Shown: positions 1-13,700 of the stretch, one piece after another
Layout: each line of letters opens with the position of its first letter
How positions within the stretch are numbered: position 1 is the first letter of the stretch
Assembly (NCBI RefSeq): GCF_963675165.1
Contig: NC_087391.1
Location: forward strand, 2,747,001-2,811,000
DNA length: 64,000 bases
Reading direction: 5' to 3'
Origin: Halichondria panicea
Taxonomy: Eukaryota > Porifera > Demospongiae > Suberitida > Halichondriidae
Notes under the pieces: generated by a model
Seen by the model: the letters and a program-made list of their open reading frames with translations, nothing else
Databases searched by the model: none
What the model was told of the DNA's origin: nothing
Program-made: the position numbers and the translations under genes

Positions 1-337
1 GATAGGCGTGGCTAATAAACCGTGCGCCTAAAATCAGTGCAGCAGTGCTTTTCCAGAGCCTGAGGTGTTGCTTTTCTTCACACTGTTCAGCTCTAGCTCC
101 CTTTCTCTGACAGGCATGCTATATGCACTGGCTAGATATCATGCTCTTAAAATGGCTATCATTTAATACTGATTCGCAAATTCAACATATCAAGCAATAT
201 TATACTAATTATTAGTACAGAGATATTCGAGAAGATATCTGATCAGTCCTGTCTTCTCTTCTTGAACTTCTGTACTGCCTCTTGACGTTCCACTTATGCA
301 TGTCATGATACGTAAACTGTACTTAAAAAGAAAGGGA
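1..337. other. Left edge, no confident gene
   Basis: No convincing exon was found. A short minus-strand frame (117 down to 34) encodes a polar peptide starting MPVRERELELNSVKKS and ending in a stop. It faintly resembles the ELELS end of the neighbouring SLC22 copy, so it could be a displaced terminal exon, but its upstream splice site is weak and no TM11-12 coding sequence precedes it. Confidence 0.25.
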
Positions 338-896
338 ATCCGACTAGAAAAACATTTGCAATGTGAAAAATTGCTAGGATTGGCCAGGGGAACCACAAAA
401 AAGCGTGGGAACAAGAAATCAGACGAGAGCATAACTCCAATCCGTTACAACGTCATGAACATGTACAATACATAGTATATTAAATAATAGACTGTGTTTC
501 AGATCCATCTATCAGCTTCCATCCACCACATCATTCCATGCAGGTCACCAGTACGGTCCGTGCATGTTACTACACATGGATGGACTGTGTATACCTGTGC
601 TCAACACTGCATGTATTAGGAACATCAATTCATCACAAATCATCATGATTATGTGCCCGCACATTCCAAAATGGATGTATAATAAATATATAGGGATTGG
701 TCATCACTAAATAATATATTATTGCGTGGCATAATTGGCTGGGAAAACATGGGAAAACTACCAGTAGCTACATGTGATTGACGTTGTAACGGATTGGAGT
801 TATGCTCTCGTCTGATTTCTTGTTCCCACGCTTTTTTGTGGTTCCCCTGGCCAATCCTAGCAATTTTTCACATTGCAAATGTTTTTCTAGTCGGAT
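338..896. mobile_element. Foldback element with ~118 bp inverted arms
   Basis: Bases 338-456 (starting ATCCGACTAGAAAAACATTT) recur as the reverse complement at 779-896, almost without mismatch; the spacer of roughly 320 bases has no coding frame. The outer end at 896 falls inside the fifth coding exon of the left SLC22 gene, directly after the codons for FVCIYI, so the element or a rearrangement it caused ends that exon. No transposase is visible, so it would be non-autonomous. No clean target duplication was recognised. Confidence 0.75.
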
Positions 897-3042
897 GTAG
901 ATACAAACAAAGGAGCCTGACACTGCCAGTTTACCAAACAAGGCTACTGACGTCATTATTAGACGGTTGTCATATCCTATAATTATAATATTATAATGAT
1001 ATTTTTATATTCCTACTGAGAGATAGCTCACCAAACCACTGCATACAAGCAACAGCAAGACAAGCTATCCCTCCACTGGTCAGAAACACTCCATGTAACC
1101 TCTTGCGACCAATACTAAAAGGGATAAACAGTAACAAACATTAATTTTAGTGTTTATAATTATCTCACCTGTCAAGCAAAAAGTATCCGGCAATGTATGA
1201 AGGGATCTCAACCAGCCCTGCGAGGGCAATATTTACATATCGATTGCCACCCAACTCTCCTGCACTCATCGTTAGAGCATAGTATACTAAACAGTTTGCA
1301 AACCATGTTACAAACAGGATCACGGTTCTTCGGCGAATAACCTTTCCTCTGAACAAATCCAGCACAGAGACAGGCTCTGCTGAAGTTGGGTCAGTTGGTT
1401 TCTTGAGCTCTCCTGCAGGCATCTCGACTCCATTATCTGAGGCCAGTCTTGCCAGCACTGCTCTAGCCTCCTCTTGTTGTCCATTTACCAGCAACCATCT
1501 CGGAGACTCAGGGATGACTCTTAAAATATAAACAAGCTTATTCAAATGACAATCATAAATAGGTGTAATAATAACAATGTATAACATTTTAACAGCTTAC
1601 CTCCACAATAAAAGAACTAGGAGTCCACTCAGACTGCTTACACTGCTAAACAATCTCCAGTCAGTTATCAAGTAAGCTTGTGTAGCAAGTAGTGGGTGGC
1701 ACAGAGAGTAAAAAGCATTACTTAACATAACAATCTTTGTTCTTCCTTGAGTCCCAGTGAGCTCTATCGAGAGTACATAACTTGAGAGAATCAATCCAGT
1801 AACACTCAATGCCACAAGAAATCTAAATACGACAAATATGTAATAGTTTGGAGCAACACTGTACCCAAGTCCCATAGCAGCGGTAAGAACAACTGTGGTG
1901 AAATATATTTTTCTGCGACCTATTCGATCGGCAAGTGTTCCCCAGAGCCATGCACCCAACATAGCTCCACTGAAGAATATTGATTGGGAGAGCTTGGCCA
2001 GTGAGGACTTGTCGCAAAGTAGGTTCCACTACATGTATAAAAAATGTAATTCTGAGTACCAGAGTACAGCTAGCCTATCTTATTTATAATGGGACTTGTG
2101 ATACCCATTTTGTATGCATTTTGTATGCATATAAATACAAATGAATTTTATTTTCAAGGATAGAAGTTCAAATGACCCCACCCCTATAGTAGAGAGGTTT
2201 CAAACCTCGAAAATGTAAATACAGCTATACGGTATTATTACCAATTTTAAGCCATTGCGAGAGGTATCAGATTGTTCAGTACATTGATATCTACATCATG
2301 TTTGGAAGGTTTGTCACTGGAAAAAATATGGTTTAGGGACCAATAAGTTTGGTCTGGTCTGAAAAACAATTATATGGTCCCCCCTGAACATTTCAGTCCA
2401 CTTAGACAATCTCGAATCTGTGGTTGGACTAGTAGCAATGCAGTTTTTTTTTAGAGCAATGCATAATTATGGTAACCTAGAGTTCTCTCCATAACTTATA
2501 CATGCACAGGCAGCTATCTACAAGCTCATCATGAAAGGAATGTGCAATGGAGCAAGATGAAAACGAGCGATTCCTTGCTTCTGAAAGCATTTGTATTAAA
2601 CGGTGTTGCCTTTTTTACCAAAAGCAAGAGCTGTTGCATACGCATATAAAGTTGAATGTGCATATAACTGTAAATCGATCTCTATAATTATAGCACCACT
2701 TTTTTCCAGGGCGGACCAATAATTTATTTTCAGCAAAAATTGGTCCAAACCAACATTTTTGTGACAGGTCTATTTGTAAAATCGATCAATGGAAATATCT
2801 ACCTCTGAAATAATAGTGCTGACATCTTCCAGATAATGAGGCTTACAGTCACCACGAGCATACTCCAAGCATTTGGCATCCAGTTCAGTTTTATCCCCAC
2901 AAGTCCACTGAGGTTCAAATCCAATGAAACTAAGGGCAATAAAGTGAGACACTGAAGCATAATGAATTGTTTGAATAAGTATATACAGCCTCTTCTGAGC
3001 TCCTCCAAATCCTATTCTCCTCAATACTTCTTCTACCTCCAT
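897..3042 (-). CDS. SLC22-family transporter, left tandem copy, 3'-truncated
   Basis: Five coding segments on the minus strand: 3042-2803, 2028-1601, 1519-1169, 1114-1032 and 976-897 (broken). The first four have normal GT-AG junctions and keep frame. They encode the N-terminus (MEVEEVLRRIG), the extracellular loop with cysteines, MFS motif TLADRIGRR, and the SLC22 signature PESPRWLL. Exons 2-4 are exactly as long (428, 351, 83 nt) as those of the copy at 3181-7356. The fifth exon keeps about 80 nt (VALFGKLAVSGSFVCIYI, TM8) and then meets the foldback arm at 896; the expected AELFPT stretch and last four helices are absent between there and the window edge. Members of this family move organic cations, anions or carnitine across the plasma membrane. 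It is probably a pseudogene or a truncated protein; an altered 3' end outside the window cannot be excluded. Confidence 0.75.
2147..2240. repeat. Remnant of CCGTATAGC-type MITE
   Basis: Lies in intron 1 of the left SLC22 copy. It contains the phrase TTTTCAAGGATAGAAGTTCA, shared with the element at 5268-5449, and ends GCTATACGGTA, the terminal sequence of the complete element at 4089-4258. The left terminus is missing. Confidence 0.5.
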
Positions 3043-3180
3043 CCTTTTGTCTAGTTGGTAAGAATCGCCATGTCAGCTTTGGATTTTCTCTGGCAAAGTC
3101 CAGTCAATAAATAATTAATTATACAGTACAGATGGGTCTGACAATGAAAATACAATGGGAAAATAATCTGAACATTCTAT

Positions 3181-6100
3181 CTAAGACAATTCTAGTTCAT
3201 TGAGGGTCTCAGGCAGTGGGGTGTTGAGTGTCTCTGGCAGATACAGGCTGAGTAGTCCGGACAGTGTGCCCAGAACACCAAGTATTAGCATGGGGAGACT
3301 AGCATTATAATCAGCCTGCAAAGAGGAAAAAACAATGTTACATTGGTGTGTGTATGTGGACAGTCTGTTTGTGTGTTTTAATGTTTTATATATTTGCTTA
3401 ACAATTAAATGTACTGTCAAGCGTATATAAGAAGAGAAGAGTGCCGAATTACTGATAGCCCTACAAATACTGTGCACAAAGTAACGTGACAAGGATGTCA
3501 ATTGTACGTGAGCAACTCGTAATTGATGACCTTCTTTGCACAAGCTTGCAATCCCATTACGCAACGCACAGAATTTGTTAACTGCGTGTGAGTAAAGACT
3601 GACTGTTATCTCTATTTATATGATTTTTAGGAATTGATTCTCCCCTATCAGTGTGCAGTGAGCAGCTCTGACGTTGAACGTGAACGACTAGCTAGAATCA
3701 GATGTCATCGTTCAATTACCACACTCCTAAACACGTCACGGTTAACATTTACAAGAAGATTACTAGTAAGTTTACAATACTTCATCACGTGCGGAGTCAT
3801 GTTACTTTGTGGCGTCTTATCAGACTTTTATGGGTATCCACGTTTTCAATTCGTGGATTTGCTAACTAAAGCTTCATTACAGAGTAATGCCTTTTGCTTG
3901 CATTGAAGGCAATTGCAGCAACTTTGAAATTGTTTGTAGTTTTTACTCTACTTGATCTGTACAAAAGATAGTTGCGAGAATGAGAAACGAGCTGCAAAAC
4001 TACAGGAAAACCAGTAGCAAACATTAAACTGGCATCCAGTCGATTCTTTGGCTCTAAAGGTTGAATGCAAAAGCATGAAGCAGTCATTTACCGTATAGCG
4101 GGTTATTTTCGTATGGTGGGAATTTTCATATATTTTGTATTGAAGAGCATCATACGAAACACTACTATCCGGAGCTGTACGAAAACTAAAAATACGAAAT
4201 AATTAAACAGGTCGTTTGTACGAAAATTTGCACTAACGAAATTACCCGCTATACGGTATTATAAACAATTGTAGATTAACGATTGAGTGAGTGTCTGTAG
4301 ATTGAAGTACACAACTGAGCTAAACCAAGTCTATGGACTCACCAACAAGAGGATGATGGGAGAGAAGATCCCTCCCAACCGTGCTCCAATGCTACACACA
4401 CCTGCTCCAATGTTCCTGACTTGAGTAGGAAAAAGCTCAGCCGTGTACAGATAGATGAGAGCAAAAGAGCCAGCAATTGCAAACTTGCCAACCAATGCCA
4501 AGACAATCTTAGGAGCTACACTTGAACCTGAATTTAAAAAACAGGGGAAACACTATAATTACAAATCAATGTGAGCTTGTCAGGTGTTCAGAGAAAATTG
4601 TATAATTTAAAGTATCGTATGTGCTTGATCAGAGGCCGCGGCTACTAAATGTTTCATTTTGCAGGCAGAGGAGGCTACAATTTGAGAGAGGCCATTGTTC
4701 AAGAGAGGCGTTTATTAGCCCCAGCTAATTCAACAACCTTTAGTTTGTCATCAAAAGTTCTTTTTACCTGCACGAACTCTGCCATGAAAAAGTCTTTCAA
4801 AAGCACTAACAAGCTGCTACCGTAGATACCAGTATCAATATGGCTGCCACGTGCAGAGACACAGCCTCTAAGTTCACTGAGGCTACTATTTGAGTGCAGC
4901 TTCTGATCAAACATATACGGTTACTATATAGCGAGTAATTTTTGTGGGGGTAAAAAATTTGTTAAACTTGAACGGCGGTGATTTTCGTGAGTAAAAAATT
5001 TTGTTTCATTACGTGCACTGCATTGCATGTGTTCCGGAAACCACGCCTCCGTTTTTTGTCGAGTCAGCTTGCCCACGAAAATAAAGAATTTATGTATGCC
5101 ATACATGAATGAGTGGCCACTTACTCAATATAATTATTACATGTACAGGTGGGGTTACAAGAAGCTCACTAAGAGTGAATTCAAAATGGACAGTGAACAA
5201 GTGACAACCGGTCAATACTGATCACTATAATTATACCGGAGGAGGGAGGACACAATAATTAGCACTACAGTATAGCAGGTTATTTTCGAGGTACTAAACT
5301 TTCGTGGATTGCTGAAAGTAAACATTTCGCAGATTTGATTTTTCAAGGATAAAGGTTTAAATGACCACACTCTTGCAGTAGAGAACTACCGGAAGCAAAC
5401 CAATTTTCGAGGTTGTAGGTAAATCCTTGAAACAACCAGCTATACGGTATATAATAATTATGACCTTTTAATTAAGATACACCCACTCATGTGGCTATCC
5501 TTAGCTTCGGTCACGTGGGTGGGCGTGTCCAATAATGGAGTTACAAAGGTGAACGTTCAATTAAAATGTCATAATTAGTGCCTAATGTTAATTGTGTTCT
5601 CCCTTCCCTGTAATTACATGTATACGTTAAGCACACGCAGCATCACGCAACTAAACTTACCAAGCCATTGTAGGATGGCAACGGAGAAACAAGCTACACC
5701 ACCACCAGCCAGAAAAGTTCCATGCGGTAACCGACGACCGAATCTGATTGCAAAAGATAAGTATGAACAATCGATAGGAAATAACTATAACTATAATTTA
5801 TCATCATCCTCAATAAGAAATTAGGTGAAACTGACCTCTGCAAAAGGAAGTACCCAACCATTATAGATGGGACCTCCACTAACCCTGACAGGGTGAAGCT
5901 AAAATATACACTGCCGCCCAGGTCTCCCGCACTGAAGGACAGGGCATAGTAGAGAACACAGTTGCAGAACCAGGCTATGAATAATATCATAGTTCTTCTA
6001 CGAATGACCTTCCCACTAAACAAGTCCAACGCTGAGACAGGATCTGCTGAAGTCGAAACAGCTGGTTTCTTGAGCTGTCCTGCAGGCATTTCCACTCCAT

Positions 6101-7356
6101 TTTCTGAGGCTAGTCTGGTCAGCACTGCTCTAGCCTCTTCTTCACGTCCATTCACTAGCAGCCATCTCGGAGACTCAGGGATGATTCTGTGTGAATTAGA
6201 AGTCATTTAAACATTATAACTACATGTATGTAGGAGTGTACAGAGAGAATTAATGACAAAAACACCAATAGACAGCACATGAAATTGAACCATACCAGTG
6301 TTCCATAATAATTATGTAGCCGAGTTATTAGCCAGGGCACTCGATACCGGCTGTAAAATAGGTAAGAATGCCATGCAGACATACAGACCTGTATTACTCA
6401 CCTCCACAGCAGGAGAAAAGGGAGTAATGATAGGCTGGAAATCACTCCCAACAGTCTCCAGTTGGGGATCAGGTATGCCAGCCCTGCCAAAATGGGGTAG
6501 CAGAAAGCAAATATAGCACTATAAGCCAGCCCTGCAAATGTTCGATACTCAGCCCCAGCTATCTCCATTGAAAGAACGAAACTTGAAAGGATGACACCCG
6601 CTAAATTCAGTGCAACCAGCAACCTGAAGATAATAAAAATGTAATAGTTTGGAGCCAGACTGTATCCGAATCCCGAGGCAGCTGACAACGCAATACTGAT
6701 GAAGTAAGCTTTTCTTCGGCCAATTCGATCAGCTAAAGTTCCAAAAATCCATGCTCCCAACATTGATCCAACGAAAAACATTGATTGGGAAAGCTTGGCC
6801 AGTGCCGACTCTCCACAAATTAAATCCCACTGAGACGAAAAAATAACAAACATAAACAGTCATCGAGCAGAAATGTGTCTAGGGGTTAAAATTAATGGTT
6901 AGACTTTTTTATTGAAGGTTAGCTGTGCTGTGCTGTATTAAATAGAAAGGTCATAGTTAGCAGAATCATTCAAGCACTTAGCACCTCACAAGCCCCTCCA
7001 TGAAACACATGATCAATGCTTCATTACTACACATGCACCTAATAACGCTCAATCCAAATATTTGATCATGAATACACGATTAATGTTCTCACTTCTGCGA
7101 TGATACTTGAAACAGAAGGATCATATTTTGGTTTGCAATCACCTAAATCAAACTGGGTACACACACCCTGGCCCTGTTTATTTCCACACGACCATTCCGG
7201 AACTATCGCAATGAACGTGAGGATCAATGTGTGAAAACCAGCTGCTATTTGAGCCGAGTTCATAAGATAGTATATCTTCTTCTGAGCTCTCCCAAACCCT
7301 CCAATTTTCTCGAATACCTCATCGACATCAATATGACCACCTCCAGTCGTCGACAT
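3181..7356 (-). CDS. SLC22-family organic ion transporter, complete copy
   Basis: Six exons on the minus strand: 7356-7093, 6829-6402, 6186-5836, 5743-5661, 4527-4343 and 3315-3181. They total 1446 nt (481 aa) and all junctions are in phase with GT-AG. The start MSTTGGGHIDVDEVFEKIGG is chosen because the SLC22 N-terminus (acidic, then TM1) follows. Seen in the protein: a short cysteine-bearing loop after TM1, MFS motif A around residues 118-128 (GTLADRIGRRK), the SLC22 signature PESPRWLL at about 234-241, and YTAELFPTQVRNIG near 403-416 before the last helices. The C-terminal tail is short and polar. The family carries organic cations, anions, carnitine and similar solutes across the plasma membrane; the substrate cannot be read from sequence. 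It is the intact partner of the truncated copy to its left. The loop between TM1 and TM2 is shorter than in typical vertebrate members. Confidence 0.88.
4089..4258. mobile_element. Compact MITE, CCGTATAGCGGG termini
   Basis: Lies in an intron of the complete SLC22 gene. The left end CCGTATAGCGGGTTATTTTC is matched by an inverted right end (CGAAATTACCCGCTATACGG), and both ends are flanked by TA, as in Tc1/mariner-type insertions. About 170 bp, non-coding. Related ends occur at 2147-2240, 5268-5449 and 22609-23126. Confidence 0.65.
5268..5449. mobile_element. MITE of the CCGTATAGC family
   Basis: Starts CAGTATAGCAGGTTATTTTC and ends AACCAGCTATACGGTAT, a diverged version of the ends at 4089-4258. 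It lies in the intron between exons 4 and 5 of the complete SLC22 gene and has no coding potential. Confidence 0.5.
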
Positions 7357-7741
7357 ACCGTACGTACTTGTGTGATTGTAATAGGACAGCCACCACACCA
7401 CTATTATATAGTTCAGAGCTTTTATTGTTGTCTACGTCTATCTCTGCTATTATTTACAAGCCACGTGGATCACGTGATATTTGCTGAGGTTTGCAGAAAT
7501 ACTGGTGGGCATTGATTAGATCAGAGCATGCCTCCAGCCAGGCCACCATAGAGCTAGAGATACACTGCACTGGGATCCTGGTCAATGTTTTCTCTCTACA
7601 CATACACTACAAGGCAAGTATATTCCACTCTTTTGGTTTCCCACCCAAGGTCATCATTGCATTTAGACTATGATATGTAGCCTAAATAAATCAATGGTCA
7701 TGATTATTTATTTGTCCAATAAATTTTAATAGTATTGAGCC
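7357..7741. promoter_or_regulatory. Divergent intergenic region, SLC22 copy / PPP4R3
   Basis: The start codons of the minus-strand transporter (7356) and plus-strand PPP4R3 (7742) face away from each other across 385 bp. Both promoters and 5' UTRs must fit here or in undetected upstream exons. No clear TATA box or repeat element was recognised. A shared bidirectional promoter is inference from spacing only. Confidence 0.4.
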
Positions 7742-10700
7742 ATGACGCAGTCAGTACGAGACACCAAAAAGAGAGTGAAAGTGTACAGCTACACAGAGAA
7801 TGCATTGTGGGATGATATGGGAACAGGGCATGTGACAATTGACTTTATGGAGAGGAATAATGCCTTCACCGTGATTGTACGATCAGAGGATGATGGTGAG
7901 TTCGTACTCTGGGATTTTTCTAGGTCTACGTTTGTCATTAGTGGTGTATATTTCAGTCCGTAAAATGACATATTAATTCTGAATGTGAATTGATCGCTCT
8001 ATCATTCCATCATTTTGATTGTTACCTAACAGCTAATCGTAAAACAGTTTTACGCAGTTAGTATGCACTTTCCCTATGTCACTCACAGGCTCTGTGTTGC
8101 TGGAGTCCAAGATTCTGCAAGACAGAGCTTATCAGAAACGGGAGGTAACTGTCCTTTTACTGTATGGCTGGGATTGTGTGATCAAAAGTATTGCATCAGG
8201 GATGTACCTAGAAATGTCTAATTGGTGGCTATTTTCAACCCTCAATGTCAGATCAGATCAACACACAAAATTAATATGCCTTCTCATGGTGGTCGTACAC
8301 GGGGGGATATTCCCCCTGGCTCCAATTCCCCCCCCCCCCTAAAATTTGCATTCAAGTACTAGTTGGGGTCCATAGCTGGCAACTTTACATACTAACAGGG
8401 TATTGAAATACCAGCTGACCTTTTTTTAGCAACATTTTCTAGTTAATTGTCTTTTCCCCCCTCTACTTCAAAATCCTGTATGACACCCTGACTTCTTTAT
8501 AGCCTGCAATGGGTCTAAGAGGTGGTTAGTACCGACTCAGAAGAGGTTGGACTCGCGTCGTCATTCACGCGACTTCCTAAGTTTCTTTGCTCACATTACC
8601 ATAGGAAGGTATGACTATCTCTGGCTTTACCTAGCTTATAACAACTAACTTACATGTATGGGGTTCCGTTAATGTCAAAATTACTATTTCATGGAGTTCT
8701 AAAAATCAGTTAATGTTTACACAGTCTACCTTATAAAACTGTTGATGTTTCTAGGAGTCAATGTTTATAAAGCAGCCGATGTTACCATAATTATCATCAG
8801 TCTTCTGTGTTTTGAGTAAGTCGACCTTTATTAATAAACATTTACTCCTAGAAACATCGACTGCTTTAAGTAATAAAGATCGACTGTTTTATAAGGTAGA
8901 CTGGTGTAAACATCGACTGATTTTTAGAACTCCATGAAATAGTAATTTTGACATAAACGGAACCCCATACATGTAAGTTAGGTGTTATAAGCTAGAGGTA
9001 TATATAGTCCAGTAATTTTGGCACAAACAGCACCACATACTAACTAGCTGTATCTACTGTCCGTCTGGTTGGCCCAAGGTTAGCTAGACTATGGGGTAGT
9101 CAGCGGTGCTGTATGTAGCTTGCATCATACTGACAGGCAAAAATCTAGTAAACACTATGCACTAATTATTTGTCAGAATAGAGGGGAAATAATTTGGGGA
9201 TCGGGACAAAGGAGCCTGGAACTCCCAAATAATTCTCTCAAAACAATCCTTGAACTCAATGACTTTTTGTATCAATAATAATTATGAGCCAGCTCAGCAA
9301 ACTTTGTTGCACGTGATCGTGTTCAACTTCCTCTGGTACTGACCAGTGTGGGCATATCCCTGTTCGTAGAAGAAGGTTGTGCATCAGTGTCCAACTTGTA
9401 ATGTCTCCTTCAGTACATACAGGTGTACATGTACATGCTCTGTAAAGTTTGCTCCAATCTAAAGCCATTTTTGTAGGAGACGCTGATAGTATGGACTGAA
9501 GATGACTCGTGTGATTTGGCAGTGAGTTTCCAGGAGAAGGTGGGCTGTGATGAGATGTGGGAGGAGATTTGTGAGGTAGGCTTTGTTTGTCATTAAGGTA
9601 CTGTAGTAGCTAGTATGCTGGTAACACCGGATTTCGTGGCACATACTACATGTGTACCACAATTCTGTTCATTGACGATATATACACATACATTTTAGTA
9701 TAATTGCTGTTTCTAAGGGCATCCAAAACATGGGTGCATGTACATGTAATGTGTATGTGTCTCAACGCTGACTGTCAACGTTATCAGTTCTAACTATTAC
9801 CAGGAGGGCATGAATTATTCATGCACTCCTGCTATTACTTTAGGCACATGTACATGTACATTAACCAGACTCACTGAAAATAGTATTTGAGTTGCCCTTA
9901 AATACATCTGTACTTTGTCATGATACATGTAGCACTGATCCAAACACCCCCTTTAGAGGTAATTCATAAGGTACTGGCTCTCAATTTCCTAGATCCAAGG
10001 TCGCAGTCCAGAAGTTGCTGCCACGCAAGCTCTCTCAGAGGATGGGGAGTTGTCAGACTGGTTTGATGAGTCGAACGTACAAGTAGAGCTCCCTCCCTGT
10101 GAATTGAGTCGGCTAGAAGATCTGCATAACGTTATAGAGAAGGCACTGTCTAACAAGAGCGTGTATGATATTATAAGCCTTGGTATTGAAAAAGAGGATT
10201 ACGTCTCCAAGCTTTTGGATATTTTTCATGTGTGTGAAGATCTCGACAACGCTGAGGGATTAAAGTTTCTGCATAAGATATTCACTGGGCTGTTGCTGCT
10301 GAACAAGAACGACTTACTGACCGTATGTTGTTGTGTATGCACATTTTACATTAACTGCTGGCCACAGTCACATACATGTAGACTACGTGTATGCACATGT
10401 ACAGTGTACCCTGTCTATAACGAACACCATTGTGGAAATAGCCTTTGGCTGACGTGTTATTAGTAAGCAGTTTTGATTGCCCTCTACATGTATGTGTTAA
10501 GTGCATGTACAATGAGTGTGCTAGTTAGTACATGTACATGACTTTGGGTATCTTCTCCCTCCATGTTATCTGATCCTTGTGTCGGGTGATTATTTTTCTC
10601 TACGTCGTACAAGCAAAGAGCTGATTTACATGTACGGTATTATGCATATCTCAGCAAAAATTTCCAACTTATTTAGCGTGTGTTGTGTATATACGCTGGG

Positions 10701-13700
10701 AAAATTATTTCTAAAACAGATTATGGAATAAAAAAAGGTACTCATTATATACGATTAGATACATGTAGATGGCCATTCCTGACAGTTTGTGTTACTGTGT
10801 TTTATTAGACCATTAATTTTTGTATATTAATTGTCACTGTTCAAGCAGCGTTCATTAATAGTCTCATGGAGAAGTTTGGTTTGTTAAGCGCATCATTACT
10901 GTAACCTCATGCTTCATGGCTGACTTACACGTAAATCACAGTAGTAAATCATGGTTCATAAAAGATTGCCTAAATGGATTCACCCCCTACGACTTACACA
11001 TGTGTACATGCATGTACATGTATAAGGCAGTCATTCTCCTTCCACACTTAGGCGATGATCCAGGATGACACAATAATGAACGTGATTGGTTGTCTGGAGT
11101 ACTCCCCCTGTTTCCCTCATGTCAGACATCGGGACATTGTACAGAAGATGTCGGAACGTACAGAGATCATTCCCTTCAGTGACCCAACTCTACTCCCTAA
11201 GATACACAAGACATACCAGTGAGTCTATTAACCATGTACGAGAGCATAATTATAAAATTCTTTAGCACATGCTTATGTAATACAATGCAGATTGTGAAAT
11301 ACAAGTGCCTCGTATGCATATACTGTACATGGTGTTCTCAAATGTTTTCCCTTGATTGATAAATGTTCTACATATAGAATACAGTACATCCGAGATGTTC
11401 TTCTGCCCACCCCTTCTCTCTTTGAGGAGCACAAGTTTGCTGTTCTCAATTCGTACCTACTTATGAATAAGTCAGAGATTGTCCAGAGCATTCAGGTACG
11501 TGTAATTATTCTAGTGTTGAAGGGTACATGAATTGCTGAATCGTTCATTCAGCTGAATGGATATGAATAGGCATGTTTGTTCGGTGATTTTCACAAAGCC
11601 ATGACAGTATTTGTGGCAGTGTGTATAATTTTAGCCTTATTCCAGGCCACAGGGATACAGAGAGGCAGCCTGGTATACTTTTTGCATGCGCATATGCGAA
11701 ATAATTCATATATTAGTCAGTATTACACACTGTAAAAATTTCATAACACAAATTGTAAATAAATGGACTAAGTCAAGCAAACTACACAGAGGAAGGTTAA
11801 TTTGCTTACTTTGAAGACTCTTTAGACTCGTGTGTAGCAACATCTGTTGATGTAACTACTTAATAGTTACCTCTGCACTAGAACGCTATCTATTGCTAGC
11901 TGCTAGAGTGAGAAAAGAGCTGCAAAGCCACACTGTGAGCTAGCAGCCATTAATAATTACTGACTTTGAACTTTTGACATAAAATTAAATTTTTTTAGCA
12001 ACATTTCCCACTCTTTTCACATTATAGTATAATGTGCACAGTACGTGTATTCGTAATAATAGCCTGAAGTGCTAGTACTGCATGTACATGTAGCTTCATT
12101 TCCTACACCGAGGCATCAGCACCTGCGGTGGTGCTTTCATTTATAGAGCTTGAGTGTAACTTCCTAAGTGTCGAGTATAAGTTTAATGCTTTCAGCAATG
12201 ACTTCTTGTCAAACCTAAAAAGCAAGACCGATTGTAGATATATATACTTGGCACAGTTAAACAGCATCGTCCATTTCTTGCATTGCCTGGTCCATAACCA
12301 CAGGAGACCCATAGGAACACATCATGCCTTTCCAATAACATCCGTAGGGTGTCGTCAAGCTACTTATCTCTAAGAACTAACTGACTTGGCTGGACACAAG
12401 AAACCAAAGCAGATCCTTTTTGTCTAGTGCACGTATATTAATACCACACACTACTGATATTATGCCCACCCAAATTGCATGCTATAAAGCAGCTACAGTG
12501 GGATGGGCTTAATCGAAAACAGCAGTTTTGTCTTGGAATTAAGCCCGCCCAGGTGTTTGTCTCGAAATTACGCCTACTCATTAATAAACTAAGTATTTTC
12601 TGTCTGTGTCTGAGGGCTGGCTCTTGAAATACAATGAATACATCAATAATATAGTAATGCATAGGCAAAGTATAGCTAGGTATAAAGAAAGTATACAAGT
12701 CAAGATTCTGCATCAGAAGGCTGTTCCTTGTCACTGCCAGAGAAGATTGTCCTTATACTTGCAAATAGAATCTATATCTACAATGTAGCTGTATTTAGAG
12801 CTAACCAGCTTACACAAGAAACTGCTAAACCTTTTCTTGACAACTGCTCAATGCACTTCCTGGTGGGCGTATTCTTGAGGCAAATTAAATTTGCCAGGCA
12901 GGAACTTTCACTCAAAAGTGGGGGTGTGAGTAATTTTGGACGTGGGCGTAATCTCAGTAGAGTACGGTGATTATGATTATATATTGTTAAGGTTGCCTGC
13001 TTGCCTAGCTCGCTCACTTTCTGATGCAGCGAGCTAAGAAGCTTAAAGACTCGCCATAGGGACATCCAGTTAGCTGGTGGGGCTCAAAAATGACTGCATT
13101 ATAATCACATTCTCAAATATGAGTGTATAGAGCTCTGCTATTGATCCTATTGGCACATACGCTAATAATCCAGTTTCCACAGTAGTTGTCTTATCCTTTT
13201 CACCAAATGCAAAATTTAAAGTGATGTGTTCTCTAGCTCAGCTACATAGCATGCACACAGTAGTTTACTATCAACTACGCAACCAGTTATAAATTTGTGT
13301 TTAGTCACTGTCTCAGATTATAATACATGTATATTGCTCAACTGCAACCACTAAATTTCTTGAAATCTTGGAAGCTGTGTATCTTTTTGGGGTTCTTTCT
13401 GAGTACATTGATCATCTGCCCATCGTTTAAGCCGCAAGACTTCTTGATACTTCTCAGAGCAATGGCCACATTCCCCTCAATAGTATAGTCAGTTGTTGAG
13501 GTGCCATAAAAAAAGTTATTGCACGAGTTGGCCCAAAATTCTGCCCAACCCTCATTGAAAGCGTAACCAAGGTTGGACTTTGTGCTGCATGTGTGGTGCC
13601 TCAGATAGTTGAACCTTACCACGTCATACAAGAAGTGCACAAGGTTTCCATCCTGCACGGATTACAAACTGTATTTCACAATGTTTTTATGCTTTCTATA

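Noticed and set aside
768-896. Apparent extension of the SLC22 exon into the foldback arm
   Set aside because: The added residues come from the inverted repeat and bear no relation to the transporter fold.
5027-5221. Small frame in an SLC22 intron
   Set aside because: Lies between verified exons, with no splice phase or similarity that would add it to the gene.
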